A DNA stretch of 64,000 nucleotides, taken from NCBI GenBank assembly GCA_963809545.1, contig CAWEKD010000005.1:310001-374000 (forward strand), given 5' to 3'. The DNA comes from Natronosporangium sp035305625 (GTDB lineage: Bacteria > Actinomycetota > Actinomycetes > Mycobacteriales > Micromonosporaceae). Position 1 is the first letter of the stretch. Every line of letters starts with the position of its first letter. This document shows, in pieces, positions 46,166 through 55,700 of the stretch. The notes beneath the pieces are model-generated. The model did no database searches and was not told the DNA's origin. It saw only the letters and a program-made list of their open reading frames with translations. The position numbers were made by a program, and so were the translations under genes.

Positions 46166-48009
46166 GTGGCCAAGCAGGTCCGGCAGTTGGATCGGGTGGT
46201 CATCCGCTTCGCCGGCGACTCCGGTGACGGTATGCAACTGACCGGAGACCGGTTCACCTCCGAAACCGCCCAGCTGGGCAACGACATCTCCACCCTGCCC
46301 AACTTCCCGGCGGAGATCCGGGCACCGGCCGGCACCCTGCCGGGGGTCTCCAGCTTCCAGCTGCACTTCGCCGACACGGACATCCTCACCCCCGGCGACG
46401 CCCCGGACGTGCTGGTGGCGATGAACCCGGCGGCGCTGAAGGCCAACCTGCCTGACCTGCCGCGGGGGCGCACATCATCGTCAACACCGACGAGTTCACC
46501 AAGCGCAACCTGACCAAGGTCGGCTACACCAGCAACCCGCTGGAAGACGACACCCTGGCCGGCTACACCGTGCACAAGGTGGCGCTGACCAGCCTGACCG
46601 TGGCCGCGCTGGCCGACCTCGACCTGTCGAAGAAGGACGCCGAGCGGGCCAAGAACATGTTCGCGCTGGGGCTGCTGTCCTGGCTGTACTCCCGGCCGTA
46701 CGAGTCGACCCTGGCGTTCCTGAAGCAGAAGTTCGCCCACCGGCCGGTGCTGGTCGAGGCCAACACGCTGGCGTTCAAAGCCGGCTGGAACTACGGCGAG
46801 ACCACCGAAGACTTCGCGGTCCGGTACGAGGTGAAGCCGGCCGCCCTGCCGGCCGGGCGCTACCGCAACGTCACCGGCAACCTGGCGCTGTCGCTGGGGA
46901 TCGTGGCCGCGGCGGTGCGCTCGGGTCGACCGGTGTTCCTGGGCGCCTACCCGATCACCCCGGCCAGCGACATCCTGCACGAGGTCAGCAAGCACAAGCG
47001 GTTCGGCATCATCACCATGCAGGCCGAAGACGAGATCGCCGCGATCGGGGCGGCGCTCGGGGCCTCGTACGGGGGCTCGCTCGGGATCACCTCCACCTCC
47101 GGCCCGGGGGTGGCGCTGAAGAGCGAGACCATCTCGCTGGCGGTGGCGCTGGAGCTGCCGCTGGTGGTGATCGACGTGCAGCGGGCCGGCCCGTCCACCG
47201 GGATGCCGACCAAGACCGAACAGGCCGACCTCAACATGGCGCTGTTCGGGCGGCACGGGGAGGCGCCGGTGGCGGTGGTGGCGCCCCGCTCCCCCTCCGA
47301 CTGCTTCGACACCATGTTGGAGGCGGCGCGGATCGCGCTGACCTACCGCACCCCGGTGGTGCTGCTGTCCGACGGTTACCTCGCCAACGGTTCAGAGCCG
47401 TGGCGGCTGCCGGACATATCCGAGCTGCCTGACTTGCGGGTGGAGTTCGCGACCGAGCCCAACAGCGAAGACGGCACCTTCCTGCCGTACCTGCGCGACC
47501 CCAAGACCCTGGCGCGGCCGTGGGCGATCCCCGGCACTCCCGGGCTGGAGCACCGGATCGGCGGGCTGGAGAAGGCTGACAAGACCGGCAACATCTCCTA
47601 CGACCCGGCCAACCACGACTTCATGGTCCGCACCCGCGCCGCCCGGATCGAAGCGATCGAGGTGCCGGAGGTGGAGGTCGAGGATCCGGACGGCGACGCC
47701 CGGGTGCTGGTGCTCGGCTGGGGCTCCACCTACGGGCCGATCGGGGCCGCCTGCCGCCGGCTGCGGCGGGCCGGCCACCGGATCGCGCACGCACACCTGC
47801 GGCACCTGGCGCCGCTGCCACCCAACCTGGGGGAGGTGCTGTCCCGGTACGAGCGGGTGGTGATCCCCGAGATCAACCTGGGTCAACTGGCGAACGTGAT
47901 CCGGGCCCGGTATCTGGTCGATGCCATCAGCTACAACCAGGTGCGCGGGCTGCCGTTCACCGCCGCGGAGCTGGCGGACATGCTGGAGGAAGTCGTCAAG
48001 AATGCCTGA
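46166..48009 (+). pseudogene. korA: 2-oxoglutarate:ferredoxin oxidoreductase alpha subunit, one-base frameshift
   Basis: The GTG at 46166 follows TAGGAGGGCAGCACGAC. The gamma-type N-terminal domain (DRVVIRFAGDSGDGMQLTG, LPNFPAEIRAPAGT) runs to NLPDLPRG; the frame is then lost at G5 46464-46468. With one more G it continues as AHIIVNTDEFTKRN and on through GAYPITPASDILH, TSTSGPGVALKSE and MPTKTEQADL to 48009, giving a normal fused gamma-alpha subunit of about 614 residues. The enzyme oxidatively decarboxylates 2-oxoglutarate to succinyl-CoA with ferredoxin. Because the rest is perfectly conserved, and korB is intact and overlaps, a sequencing error is more likely than a real loss. Confidence 0.88.
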
Positions 48010-49051
48010 GACCAACGGCACCGGGCCGGTCCCGGTGAAGCTGACCGCCAAGGACTTCAAGTCCGACCAGGAGGTGCGGTGGTGCCCCGGCTGCGGGGAC
48101 TACGCGATCCTGGCCGCCCTCCAGTCCTTCCTGCCGGAGCTGGGCATCCCGCGGGAACGGATCGTGTTCGTCTCCGGGATCGGGTGCTCGTCCCGGTTCC
48201 CGTACTACCTGAACACGTACGGGATGCACTCCATCCACGGGCGCGCCCCGGCGATCGCCACCGGGCTGTCCACCAGCCGGCCGGACCTGTCGGTGTGGGT
48301 GGTCACCGGGGACGGGGACGCGCTGTCCATCGGCGGTAACCACCTGATCCACGCGCTGCGGCGCAACGTCAACCTGAAGATCCTGCTGTTCAACAACCGG
48401 ATCTACGGGCTGACCAAGGGGCAGTACTCCCCGACCAGCGAGCTCGGCAAGATCACCAAGTCGACCCCGGTCGGGTCGACCGACTCGCCGTTCAACCCGC
48501 TGTCGCTGGCGCTGGGGGCGGAGGCCACGTTCGTGGCCCGCACCATCGACTCCGATCGCAAGCATCTGCAGTCGGTGCTGCGGGCGGCCGCCACCCACCA
48601 CGGCTCGGCGTTCGTGGAGATCTACCAGAACTGCAACATCTTCAACGACGGCGCGTTCGAGCCACTGAAGGACGCCAGCACCCGAGACGACTACCTCATT
48701 CGGCTGGAGCACGGTCAGCCGCTCACCTTCGGCAGCGACGGCCAGTGGGCGGTCACCCGCTCCCCGGACGGGTTCGGGCTGGTAGTCCGGGAAACCGCCA
48801 GCGTGGATCCGGAGGCGATCCTGGTCCACGACGTCACGGTGGCCGACCCCAGTTACGCGTTCGCGCTGTCCCGGTTGCCCGAGGCGGACCTGCGCCACAC
48901 CCCGATCGGGGTGTTCCGGCAGGTCGAGCGCCCCTCCTACGACCAGCTGGTGCGGCAGCAGGTCGAGGAGGCGAAGGCCGCTGCCGACGGCTCACCGGAA
49001 CAGCAGCTGGCGGAGCTGCTCGCCGCGGGAGACACCTGGACCATCGCCTGA
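48002..49051 (+). CDS. korB: 2-oxoglutarate:ferredoxin oxidoreductase beta subunit
   Basis: 349 residues; the ATG overlaps the korA end by eight bases. WCPGCGDYAILAALQ near residue 27 carries a Cys pair of the iron-sulphur site, VFVSGIGCSSRFPYYL a further Cys, and VVTGDGDALSIGGNHLIH with FNNRIYGLTKGQYSPTS is the thiamine-diphosphate/Mg motif. It pairs with KorA, giving an anaerobic-type, ferredoxin-linked 2-oxoglutarate oxidation in the citric acid cycle, as in many actinobacteria. A strong hairpin terminator follows 20 bases after the stop. Confidence 0.95.
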   Translation: MPETNGTGPVPVKLTAKDFKSDQEVRWCPGCGDYAILAALQSFLPELGIPRERIVFVSGIGCSSRFPYYLNTYGMHSIHGRAPAIATGLSTSRPDLSVWVVTGDGDALSIGGNHLIHALRRNVNLKILLFNNRIYGLTKGQYSPTSELGKITKSTPVGSTDSPFNPLSLALGAEATFVARTIDSDRKHLQSVLRAAATHHGSAFVEIYQNCNIFNDGAFEPLKDASTRDDYLIRLEHGQPLTFGSDGQWAVTRSPDGFGLVVRETASVDPEAILVHDVTVADPSYAFALSRLPEADLRHTPIGVFRQVERPSYDQLVRQQVEEAKAAADGSPEQQLAELLAAGDTWTIA

Positions 49052-49070
49052 GGTGGGACCGTCCGTGGGA

Positions 49071-49103
49071 GGCGCAGCCGCTGACCTGGGCAGCGGCTGC
49101 GCC
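49071..49103. terminator. Hairpin terminator between korB and the convergent cyclase/AAA gene
   Basis: GGCGCAGCCGCTG at 49071-49083 pairs perfectly over 13 bp with 49091-49103 around the loop ACCTGGG. It lies between converging stops at 49051 and 49127. Confidence 0.8.
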
Positions 49104-49126
49104 GACGCAGTTGCCACCGGGGGCCA

Positions 49127-51877
49127 CTACGACAACCGGGCAGCGGTATTGCCATCCACCTCTCCCCGCTCGCCCGGCTCCGCCACCTCCTGATCCACCG
49201 CCAGGGCGGCCGCGACCGCCTCGTCCAGGCTCAAGGTGCTGCCCGCGTCGAACGCGGCGTCGAACCGGCGATCCCCCAGCTGCTCCCGCAGCAGCTGCTC
49301 CTGCTCCCGCCAGTACTCCAGGTAGCCGCTCTGCCGGGCCCGCAGCCGGGACCGGTGCGTATGGGCGGCGCCAAACAGTCGCGCGGCGGTGACCAGGTCA
49401 CCGCCGTGTGCGCACCGCACCGCCATCGCCGTCAGCGTGTCGCACACTCGGGTGTGGAACCCATAGGCCATCCGGGACCGCAGCGCCACCACCAGGTGGT
49501 CGTGGGCGGCCACGAGATCGCCCCGGGCCAGCGCCACCATGCCCAGTTGCATGTCCACATCCCGCCGGCCCCGGATCTCCGGCCGCGCCGCCTCCGCCGC
49601 CCGGGCGCTGCTCAGCAGCTCGACCGCCTCATCCAGCGCCCCGCGGCGCCACAGCAACTGGGCCAGGCAATGGACCGAAAACACCGCCTCCTGACTGACC
49701 CCGTGCGCCTCCGCCCAGGCGATCACTTCCCGGGCCGCCTGCTCGGCCTCTTCGTACTGGCCGAGATCTCGCAGGGACCAGCACCGGCTGGCCAGCACCC
49801 GAGCGATCAACGCCGGGGCTCCGACCCGGCGGGCTATCGCCTCCGCCTGCTCGGCGTAGCGCAACTGCTCGGTGAGTTCCCCGTCGGCCCCGGCCTGCAG
49901 GGAGTGCACGTGATAGGCCGTCGCCAGCAGACGGTCGTCGACCGCCTCCCCGGTCTCGGCCATCCGCCCGTACAGCCGGAACAGCCACAGCCGCGCTTCC
50001 CGAGCCAGTCCCCGCTCCCGCCACCACTGCTCCAGCCCGTGCACCAGCCGCAGCCCGCTGCTAGCCGCACCCCCGGTGACGCACCAACGCAGGGCCGCCC
50101 GCACCTCGTCGGCCAGCGGATCCAGCCGGTACAGCGACAGGGTCTCCCGCTTACCTTCGGTGGTGTGCCGGGCCCGGCGCAGCACCTCCAGCGCCCACGC
50201 CACGTGCCGGTCTCGGGTGTCCGCTTCCTCTCCCGCCCCCGCCAGCTCTCGGGCCGCGAACGCCCGAATCGGCTCCAGCAACCCGTAGCCGTACTGGACG
50301 GGACCGGAGTCGGTAATCGAGATCGGCACGGTGCGCAGCAGCGACTTGTCCACCAGCGTGGTCAGCGCTGTCAGCGGGTCGGCCGCCAACATCCAGCCGG
50401 CGGCGTCGAGGTCGACCGGGCCCGCGAACACCGACAGCGCCCGCAACAGCCGGGCCGCCACCGGATCCAGTGTCCGATATGACCAGTCCACTGTCGCCTG
50501 CAGGGTGGCGTGCCGCAGCTCGGCCGCCAGGTCCGTTGCGCCGGCGCGCTGCCGGCCGTCGTAATGGCCCCGACCGGCGTCGATGGTGTCGAGCAGGTCA
50601 CCGGCCCCGCCGGCCAGCTCCACCTCCAACCGGTCCGCCAACTGTTCCGCGGTGAGCACCCGCAGCCGGGCGGCCGCTAACTCCAGCGCCAGCGGCAATC
50701 CCGCCAGCCGGTTGGCGACCCGGGTCAACGCCGGCAGTTCCGCGGGGGCCACCGGCGTGCCGCCCCGGGCAGCCGCGGTGCGCTCCGCCAGCAACGCCAC
50801 CGCGTCCGCCGGTTGATCGACGGCTGGCGTCAGCGACAGGGGCGGAATCCGCCAGACCACCTCTCCCGGGAGCCCGAGCGGCTCCCGGCTGGTGGCCAAC
50901 ACCCGCGTGGGGGGACCGGCGGCCAACAGTCGGCCGACCATCGCCGCCACCGCCGGGATCTGGGTTTCACAGGTGTCCAGCACCAGCAGCAACCGATGGG
51001 TCGACACATACTCGATCAGGGTCTGCAACACCGGCCGCCCGGGCTCGGGCCGTAACCCCAAGGTGGTCGCCACGGTCATGGTCACCAGCCCCGGGTCGAC
51101 CACCGAGGCCAGGTCCACAAACCACACCCCGTCCGGGTATTCATCGACCCGGCTCGCGGCCACCTCCACCGCCAGCCGGGTCTTGCCGGCGCCACCCTCC
51201 CCCACCAGGGTGACCAGCCGATGCGCGGCGAGTAGTTCGGTCAACCGGGCGGTCTCCGCCTGCCGCCCCACAAACGAGGTGCTGGGGGCGGGCAGGTTGT
51301 GGGCGACCGCGTCCTCGGTCCGTAACCGGGGAAAGACCTGCGGCAGACCAGGGGCCATCAACTGGTACAGCCGCTCCCGGCCGTCGAACCCGCGCAGCCG
51401 GAACAGCCCCAGGTCACGTAGCCAGAGTTCGCCGGTCAGGGGTTGGCTGTGGGCGGCGGCGGCAGCGGAGCAGAGCACCTGCCCGCCGTGGGCGGCGGCG
51501 GCCACCCGGGCCGCCCGGTGCACCTCCGGGCTGGCGTACTCCCCGCCGTACGGGCGCGCCCACCCACTGTGCAGCCCCATCCGCACCTTCGGCTGTCCGA
51601 CCGCCTGCGGCCACGAGTGCTCCAGCAGCGCCCGTTGCCCAGCCGCGCACGCGGTCAGCGCGACCCGGGCGTCCGGGAACACGTAGAAGAGCGAGTCACC
51701 CTCGGTGAACATCTCCACGCCATCGCCGGCGGAGAAGGCATCCCGGAGCAGCCGTCGGTGCTCATGGAGCACCGATCGGTACTCGCCGCCGAGCAATTGG
51801 GCCAATCTGGTCGATCCCTCTATGTCCGTGAAGAGGAACGTGACCAACCCGCTCGGCATCTCTACACGTGCCGACAC
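49127..51877 (-). CDS. Adenylate/guanylate cyclase-domain protein with AAA/NB-ARC-like ATPase and helical repeats
   Basis: 916 residues from a GTG at 51877 (an ATG at 51859 is possible). Residues about 8-180 are a class III nucleotide cyclase domain (VTFLFTDIEGSTRLAQLL with the metal Asp, GDSLFYVFPDARVAL). Around residue 222 a P-loop LVGEGGAGKTRLA starts a STAND-type ATPase with LLLVLDTCETQ as Walker B, followed by TPR-like helices (residues about 550-900). No LuxR helix-turn-helix is present at the C-terminus. Many such proteins are signalling switches with unproven cyclase activity. It converges on korB and is divergent from the FmdB gene's neighbourhood. Confidence 0.85.
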   Translation of the reverse strand: MSARVEMPSGLVTFLFTDIEGSTRLAQLLGGEYRSVLHEHRRLLRDAFSAGDGVEMFTEGDSLFYVFPDARVALTACAAGQRALLEHSWPQAVGQPKVRMGLHSGWARPYGGEYASPEVHRAARVAAAAHGGQVLCSAAAAAHSQPLTGELWLRDLGLFRLRGFDGRERLYQLMAPGLPQVFPRLRTEDAVAHNLPAPSTSFVGRQAETARLTELLAAHRLVTLVGEGGAGKTRLAVEVAASRVDEYPDGVWFVDLASVVDPGLVTMTVATTLGLRPEPGRPVLQTLIEYVSTHRLLLVLDTCETQIPAVAAMVGRLLAAGPPTRVLATSREPLGLPGEVVWRIPPLSLTPAVDQPADAVALLAERTAAARGGTPVAPAELPALTRVANRLAGLPLALELAAARLRVLTAEQLADRLEVELAGGAGDLLDTIDAGRGHYDGRQRAGATDLAAELRHATLQATVDWSYRTLDPVAARLLRALSVFAGPVDLDAAGWMLAADPLTALTTLVDKSLLRTVPISITDSGPVQYGYGLLEPIRAFAARELAGAGEEADTRDRHVAWALEVLRRARHTTEGKRETLSLYRLDPLADEVRAALRWCVTGGAASSGLRLVHGLEQWWRERGLAREARLWLFRLYGRMAETGEAVDDRLLATAYHVHSLQAGADGELTEQLRYAEQAEAIARRVGAPALIARVLASRCWSLRDLGQYEEAEQAAREVIAWAEAHGVSQEAVFSVHCLAQLLWRRGALDEAVELLSSARAAEAARPEIRGRRDVDMQLGMVALARGDLVAAHDHLVVALRSRMAYGFHTRVCDTLTAMAVRCAHGGDLVTAARLFGAAHTHRSRLRARQSGYLEYWREQEQLLREQLGDRRFDAAFDAGSTLSLDEAVAAALAVDQEVAEPGERGEVDGNTAARLS

Positions 51878-52132
51878 GCAGACCCCCCGACGATGCAGCT
51901 TTAGTCTTCCGACCAGAGTCGGCCGTACACATCCTGCGAACGGCCAAAATCAGATGCACCGAGGCGACCGGTCGGCCGGAGGGCCCTTGCCGGACCGGGC
52001 CGGGCGTCGGTATGGATGTCCTGCCCGGACAACCGGATCCCGCCCGCAGGCGATGTGGTACTTCTGGCCAGTCTTATCGACCGTTTCGGTGAGTGTCGGA
52101 GCGACTGCGGACAGCCACTGAACCGCTATTGA

Positions 52133-52345
52133 TCAGCCACATCCGCAGGCACCGCCGCAGCATCCGCCGCCGGCGGCCGCGCCGGACCCCTGCCCCGCCC
52201 GCCCGGTCAGGGCGATCGTGGACAGCAGCTTCACCGTGTCGGAGTGGCCTTGGGGACAATCAGCCGGCTCGTGAGCTCGGCTCATCGGCCGGTCCACCTC
52301 GAACGTGTCACCGCAGGACCGGCACCGGAACTCATACCGAGGCAT
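52133..52345 (-). CDS. FmdB-type small zinc-ribbon protein
   Basis: 70 residues from the ATG at 52345. MPRYEFRCRSCGDTFEVDRP is the typical opening, with the first Cys pair at 8 and 11; CPQGH near residue 31 is the second half-site, with CxxxH in place of the usual CxxC. The tail is Gly/Cys-rich (GGGCCGGACGCG), as in many actinobacterial members. The function is unknown; the name comes from a formamidase regulator. It is divergent from the lytic transglycosylase gene across 80 bases. Confidence 0.85.
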   Translation of the reverse strand: MPRYEFRCRSCGDTFEVDRPMSRAHEPADCPQGHSDTVKLLSTIALTGRAGQGSGAAAGGGCCGGACGCG

Positions 52346-52425
52346 AAATCCAGGATAATGCGCTCCCTTTACCTTACTCCCCTCGATGGTGGGCACGGTG
52401 GGGAGGATGCGGAATACTCGACGCT

Positions 52426-53610
52426 ATGACCGACTCGCCCGAGCGGGCGGGCGCCGACCCCGCCCCGCTGCGGCCAGCCGTGCCCGCGGCTGGGTTGGAC
52501 ACGACCCGGGAATTCCCACCCGCGGTGGACCCTCCGACCGCTGCCGGGGCTGATCTTCCCACCGACCCGGCCACCGACGACCGGCCCACCGCCCCGATCG
52601 CGGCGGTGGCGATGATCCCGGGGGCTACCCGCCCCCCGGCGACGGAGACGGACCTCGCGACCGCCCGGGCGACCGCTTCGGTAGCCACCCCGCCGGATGC
52701 CGCCACCGGGGAGTTACCGGAAGTCACCCGACACCGCCGTCCGTTACCTCGGCTGCTCCGACTCCTCGGGGGCATCCCCGTCCGGACCTTTCGGGCGGTA
52801 CGCGCGTGGGCTCAGCGCCCCACCGGCCGGCTGGTCCTGCCCGCCGGCCTGACCACCCTCCTGTTGCTGGCCTCGGTGGCCGGGGGAGCGCTCCTGGTCC
52901 CGGCGGCCGGCTCCGGCGAGGCGGCCCCCACCGCCGCCCCGCCTCCCCCTGACCCCACCCGCCCCACCGATCAGGAGGTGCCGGGCTTGGTGCCCCCGGT
53001 CCCCACCCTGGGGGTGATCACCCCACCGGCCACCAACCCGGCCGAGCGGCTGGCGGACTGGGCGGAGGAGATTTCCCGCCGGACCAACATCCCCGCCATC
53101 CCCCTCCAGGCGTACGGGTACGCCGAGCTGGTGCTGGCGCAACGGGCGCCCGACTGCCACCTGAGTTGGACCACCCTGGCCGCGATCGGACGGGTCGAGT
53201 CCGGCCACGGCAGCGCGGGTGGGGCGACGGTGCTGCCGGACGGTCGGGTGCTGCCGCCGATCATCGGCCCGCCCCTGGACGGGCGGGAGGGCCGCATGGA
53301 GATCCGAGACACCGACCGGGGTGATCTGGACGGGGACCGGGTGTACGACCGGGCGGTCGGCCCGATGCAGTTCATCCCCGCCACCTGGCGTACCCAGGCG
53401 GTCGACGCCAACGGCGACGGGATCGCCGACGTGCACAACATCTACGACGCCGCTTTGGCCGCCGGGAACTACCTGTGTCAAGGCGGGCGGGACCTATCCA
53501 AACCCGACGACTGGTGGGCGGCGATCCTGTCGTACAACAACGTCGCCGCGTACGCCAATCAGGTATTTGCAGCCGCCGACGACTACGGACGACGGAGTTT
53601 GGGGAGCTGA
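52426..53610 (+). CDS. Membrane-anchored lytic murein transglycosylase
   Basis: 394 residues. A cytoplasmic, Pro/Thr/Ala-rich stretch (1-125) precedes a membrane helix (LVLPAGLTTLLLLASVAGGA, about residues 137-156), then a proline-rich linker. The catalytic domain has TLAAIGRVESGHGSAGG with the acid Glu near residue 258, PMQFIPATW, DANGDGIADVHNIYDAALAAG (shown in part: DANGDGIADVHNIYD) and ILSYNNVAAYANQV, a family common in actinobacteria. It cleaves glycan strands of peptidoglycan outside the membrane. It stands alone on its strand, with the GNAT gene 68 bases downstream. Confidence 0.9.
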   Translation: MTDSPERAGADPAPLRPAVPAAGLDTTREFPPAVDPPTAAGADLPTDPATDDRPTAPIAAVAMIPGATRPPATETDLATARATASVATPPDAATGELPEVTRHRRPLPRLLRLLGGIPVRTFRAVRAWAQRPTGRLVLPAGLTTLLLLASVAGGALLVPAAGSGEAAPTAAPPPPDPTRPTDQEVPGLVPPVPTLGVITPPATNPAERLADWAEEISRRTNIPAIPLQAYGYAELVLAQRAPDCHLSWTTLAAIGRVESGHGSAGGATVLPDGRVLPPIIGPPLDGREGRMEIRDTDRGDLDGDRVYDRAVGPMQFIPATWRTQAVDANGDGIADVHNIYDAALAAGNYLCQGGRDLSKPDDWWAAILSYNNVAAYANQVFAAADDYGRRSLGS

Positions 53611-53678
53611 TCCGGTGGTCGGTTGACCATCGCCCCCTTCCGTCGCCACGCCTGGCAAGGCAAGCTGTACGAGTGGTG

Positions 53679-54674
53679 ATGGTGCGGGAGTGGTCACCGG
53701 CGCACGCGTCGGACCCAGAAATCGAATCGATGGTCGATGCGCTGAACGAGGTGTTCGCCATCGATCTACCCAACGATCCGCCGTGGCGCGCCACTCGGAT
53801 GCGGGACTATCTCAGCGAAACCATGCCCGGAGAGCGGCGGGTCTGTTGGCGGGCCGAATCCGCGGACGGCTCCGCCCCGGACGGGTACGCCAACCTGCTG
53901 CTGCTGGGAGACGTGGGGGTGTTGGAGGTACTGGTCCGCCCCGCCGCCCGCGGCCGGGGGATCGGACGGGCGCTCGTGGCCACCGCAGTGCGACGCGCCT
54001 ACACCGAAGGGCTTTCCTCGATCGGGGTGGAGGCGGTCAGCGACACCCCGGCCATCCAATTCTGGGAGTCACTGGGATTCCGGTGCGTGTACGTGGAAAC
54101 CCGCAGCGTCCTCAAGCTATCCCAAGTGGACACGAAGCGGCTGCGGGAGATGGCGGACGCCGCCCCGCCCGGCTACCGGGTGGAGTACCACCCTCACACG
54201 CTGCCGCCCCCGCTGCTGGAGCCCTACGCGGCCGCGAAAGCGTCCCGCCGGGAGGACAACGACCTGGAGCTGCACCCCAGCTCGTACGATGCCCGCCGGC
54301 TCCTGGCCAGTCTGGAGACGCTGAACCGGCGAGGAATGACCCCTTACCTGGTGTTGGCGGTGCACGAGGCCAGCGGTGCGGTCGCCGCCCTCACCGAAGT
54401 GGTGGTGCCCGCCCAGCACCCGGTCCGGGCCGACCAGTACGACACGATCGTGGTGCCCGCGCACCGAGGCCTTGGCCTGGAACGAGTGATCAAGGCCCGG
54501 ATGCTGCTCGAACTGCAGGGGGCCGAACCGCAGCTCGCGGAGGTGCAGACCTGGAACGCGCCCGAGAACGACCCGATGGCCGGGGTCAACGCGGAACTCG
54601 GCTACCAGCCGGATCGACAGTGGCGAGAGTACGAAGCGGACGTGTTCGACCTGATCCACCAGCTGAAGCCGTGA
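53679..54674 (+). CDS. Tandem GNAT-fold acetyltransferase family protein
   Basis: About 331 residues; the ATG at 53679 is one of several adjacent starts (GTG codons just before and after). The first half has the acetyl-CoA loop LEVLVRPAARGRGIGRAL near residue 85. The second half repeats the fold with a weaker loop, TIVVPAHRGLGLERVIKAR. Two GNAT domains in tandem resemble mycothiol synthase-like and related actinobacterial proteins, but the substrate cannot be told. Its stop codon lies within the shared terminator stem. Confidence 0.75.
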   Translation: MVREWSPAHASDPEIESMVDALNEVFAIDLPNDPPWRATRMRDYLSETMPGERRVCWRAESADGSAPDGYANLLLLGDVGVLEVLVRPAARGRGIGRALVATAVRRAYTEGLSSIGVEAVSDTPAIQFWESLGFRCVYVETRSVLKLSQVDTKRLREMADAAPPGYRVEYHPHTLPPPLLEPYAAAKASRREDNDLELHPSSYDARRLLASLETLNRRGMTPYLVLAVHEASGAVAALTEVVVPAQHPVRADQYDTIVVPAHRGLGLERVIKARMLLELQGAEPQLAEVQTWNAPENDPMAGVNAELGYQPDRQWREYEADVFDLIHQLKP

Positions 54675-54711
54675 CCGGTCACGGCCGCCGCCGGCGGTCG
54701 TGACCGGTCAC
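54671..54711. terminator. Bidirectional terminator containing both convergent stop codons
   Basis: 54671-54690 and 54692-54711 are complementary over 20 positions (one G-T pair). In practice the innermost pairs open into a small loop. Each arm starts from the self-complementary GTGACCGGTCAC. The TGA of the GNAT gene (54672-54674) lies in the left arm and that of hemB (54708-54710 on the minus strand) in the right. Confidence 0.75.
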
Positions 54712-55682
54712 CGCAGCCACCGGGCCACCTCCACCGCCCAGTAGCTGAGGATGATCTGGGCGCCGGCCCGTCGGATCGAGGTGAGGCTCTCCAGGATCAC
54801 CTGGTCCCGGTCCAGCCACCCGCGCGCGGCGGCCGCCTCCACCATCGCGTACTCCCCAGAGACCTGGTAGGCGGCGACCGGTACCGACACCGCCCGGCGG
54901 ACCTCCGCGATCACGTCCAGGTAGGGCAGCGCCGGCTTGACCATCACCAGGTCCGCCCCCTCCGCCACGTCCAGCGCCACTTCCCGCAGCGCTTCCCGGG
55001 CGTTGGCCGGATCCTGCTGGTAGGTCTTCCGGTCCCCCTGCAGGGTGGACTCCACCGCTTCCCGGAACGGGCCGTAGCAGGCGGAGGCGTACTTGGCGGC
55101 GTAGGCCAGTAGCGCCACGTCGGTGTGTCCGGCCTGGTCCAGGGCCTGCCGGACCGCCGCCACCTGCCCGTCCATCATCCCGGACAGGCCCAGGACGTGG
55201 GCGCCGGCGACCGCCTGGGCCAACGCCATCTCCTGGTATCGCTGGAGCGTGGCGTCATTGTCCACCCGGCCGTCCGCGGCCAGCACCCCGCAGTGGCCGT
55301 GGTCGGTGAACTCGTCCAGGCACAGGTCGGCCATCACCACCGTGCTGTCCCCCACCTCGGACCGCACGTCCGCAATGGCCAGATTCAGGATGCCGGCCGG
55401 ATCGGTGGCCCCGGATCCGACCGGGTCCCGCTCGGCCGGCACCCCGAACAGCATGAGCCCGCCTACCCCGGCCGCCACCGCCTCCTCAGCCGCGCGGCGC
55501 AGCGAGTCGCGGGAGTGCTGCACCACCCCCGGCAGCGAGCTGATCGGCCGCGGCTCGGTCAACCCCTCCCGGACGAACAGCGGTAGTACCAGTTCGGCCG
55601 GGGACAGTCGAGTCTCGGCCACCAGTCGGCGGAACGCCGCCGTCTGCCGCAACCGTCGCGGCCGTACCCACGGGTACGACAC
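54708..55682 (-). CDS. hemB: Porphobilinogen synthase (delta-aminolevulinate dehydratase)
   Basis: 324 residues. The metal-site segment reads DLCLDEFTDHGHCGVL, with Asp where zinc enzymes have the middle Cys. The Schiff-base lysines lie in AYAAKYASACYGPFRE and VMVKPALPYLDVI. SGEYAMVEAAAARGWLD is the substrate-side motif. It joins two 5-aminolevulinate molecules to porphobilinogen. Last gene of the rex-hemACDB operon, 18 bases after hemD. Confidence 0.96.
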   Translation of the reverse strand: MSYPWVRPRRLRQTAAFRRLVAETRLSPAELVLPLFVREGLTEPRPISSLPGVVQHSRDSLRRAAEEAVAAGVGGLMLFGVPAERDPVGSGATDPAGILNLAIADVRSEVGDSTVVMADLCLDEFTDHGHCGVLAADGRVDNDATLQRYQEMALAQAVAGAHVLGLSGMMDGQVAAVRQALDQAGHTDVALLAYAAKYASACYGPFREAVESTLQGDRKTYQQDPANAREALREVALDVAEGADLVMVKPALPYLDVIAEVRRAVSVPVAAYQVSGEYAMVEAAAARGWLDRDQVILESLTSIRRAGAQIILSYWAVEVARWLR

Positions 55683-55700
55683 GCCGCCTCCCTCCGCGGA

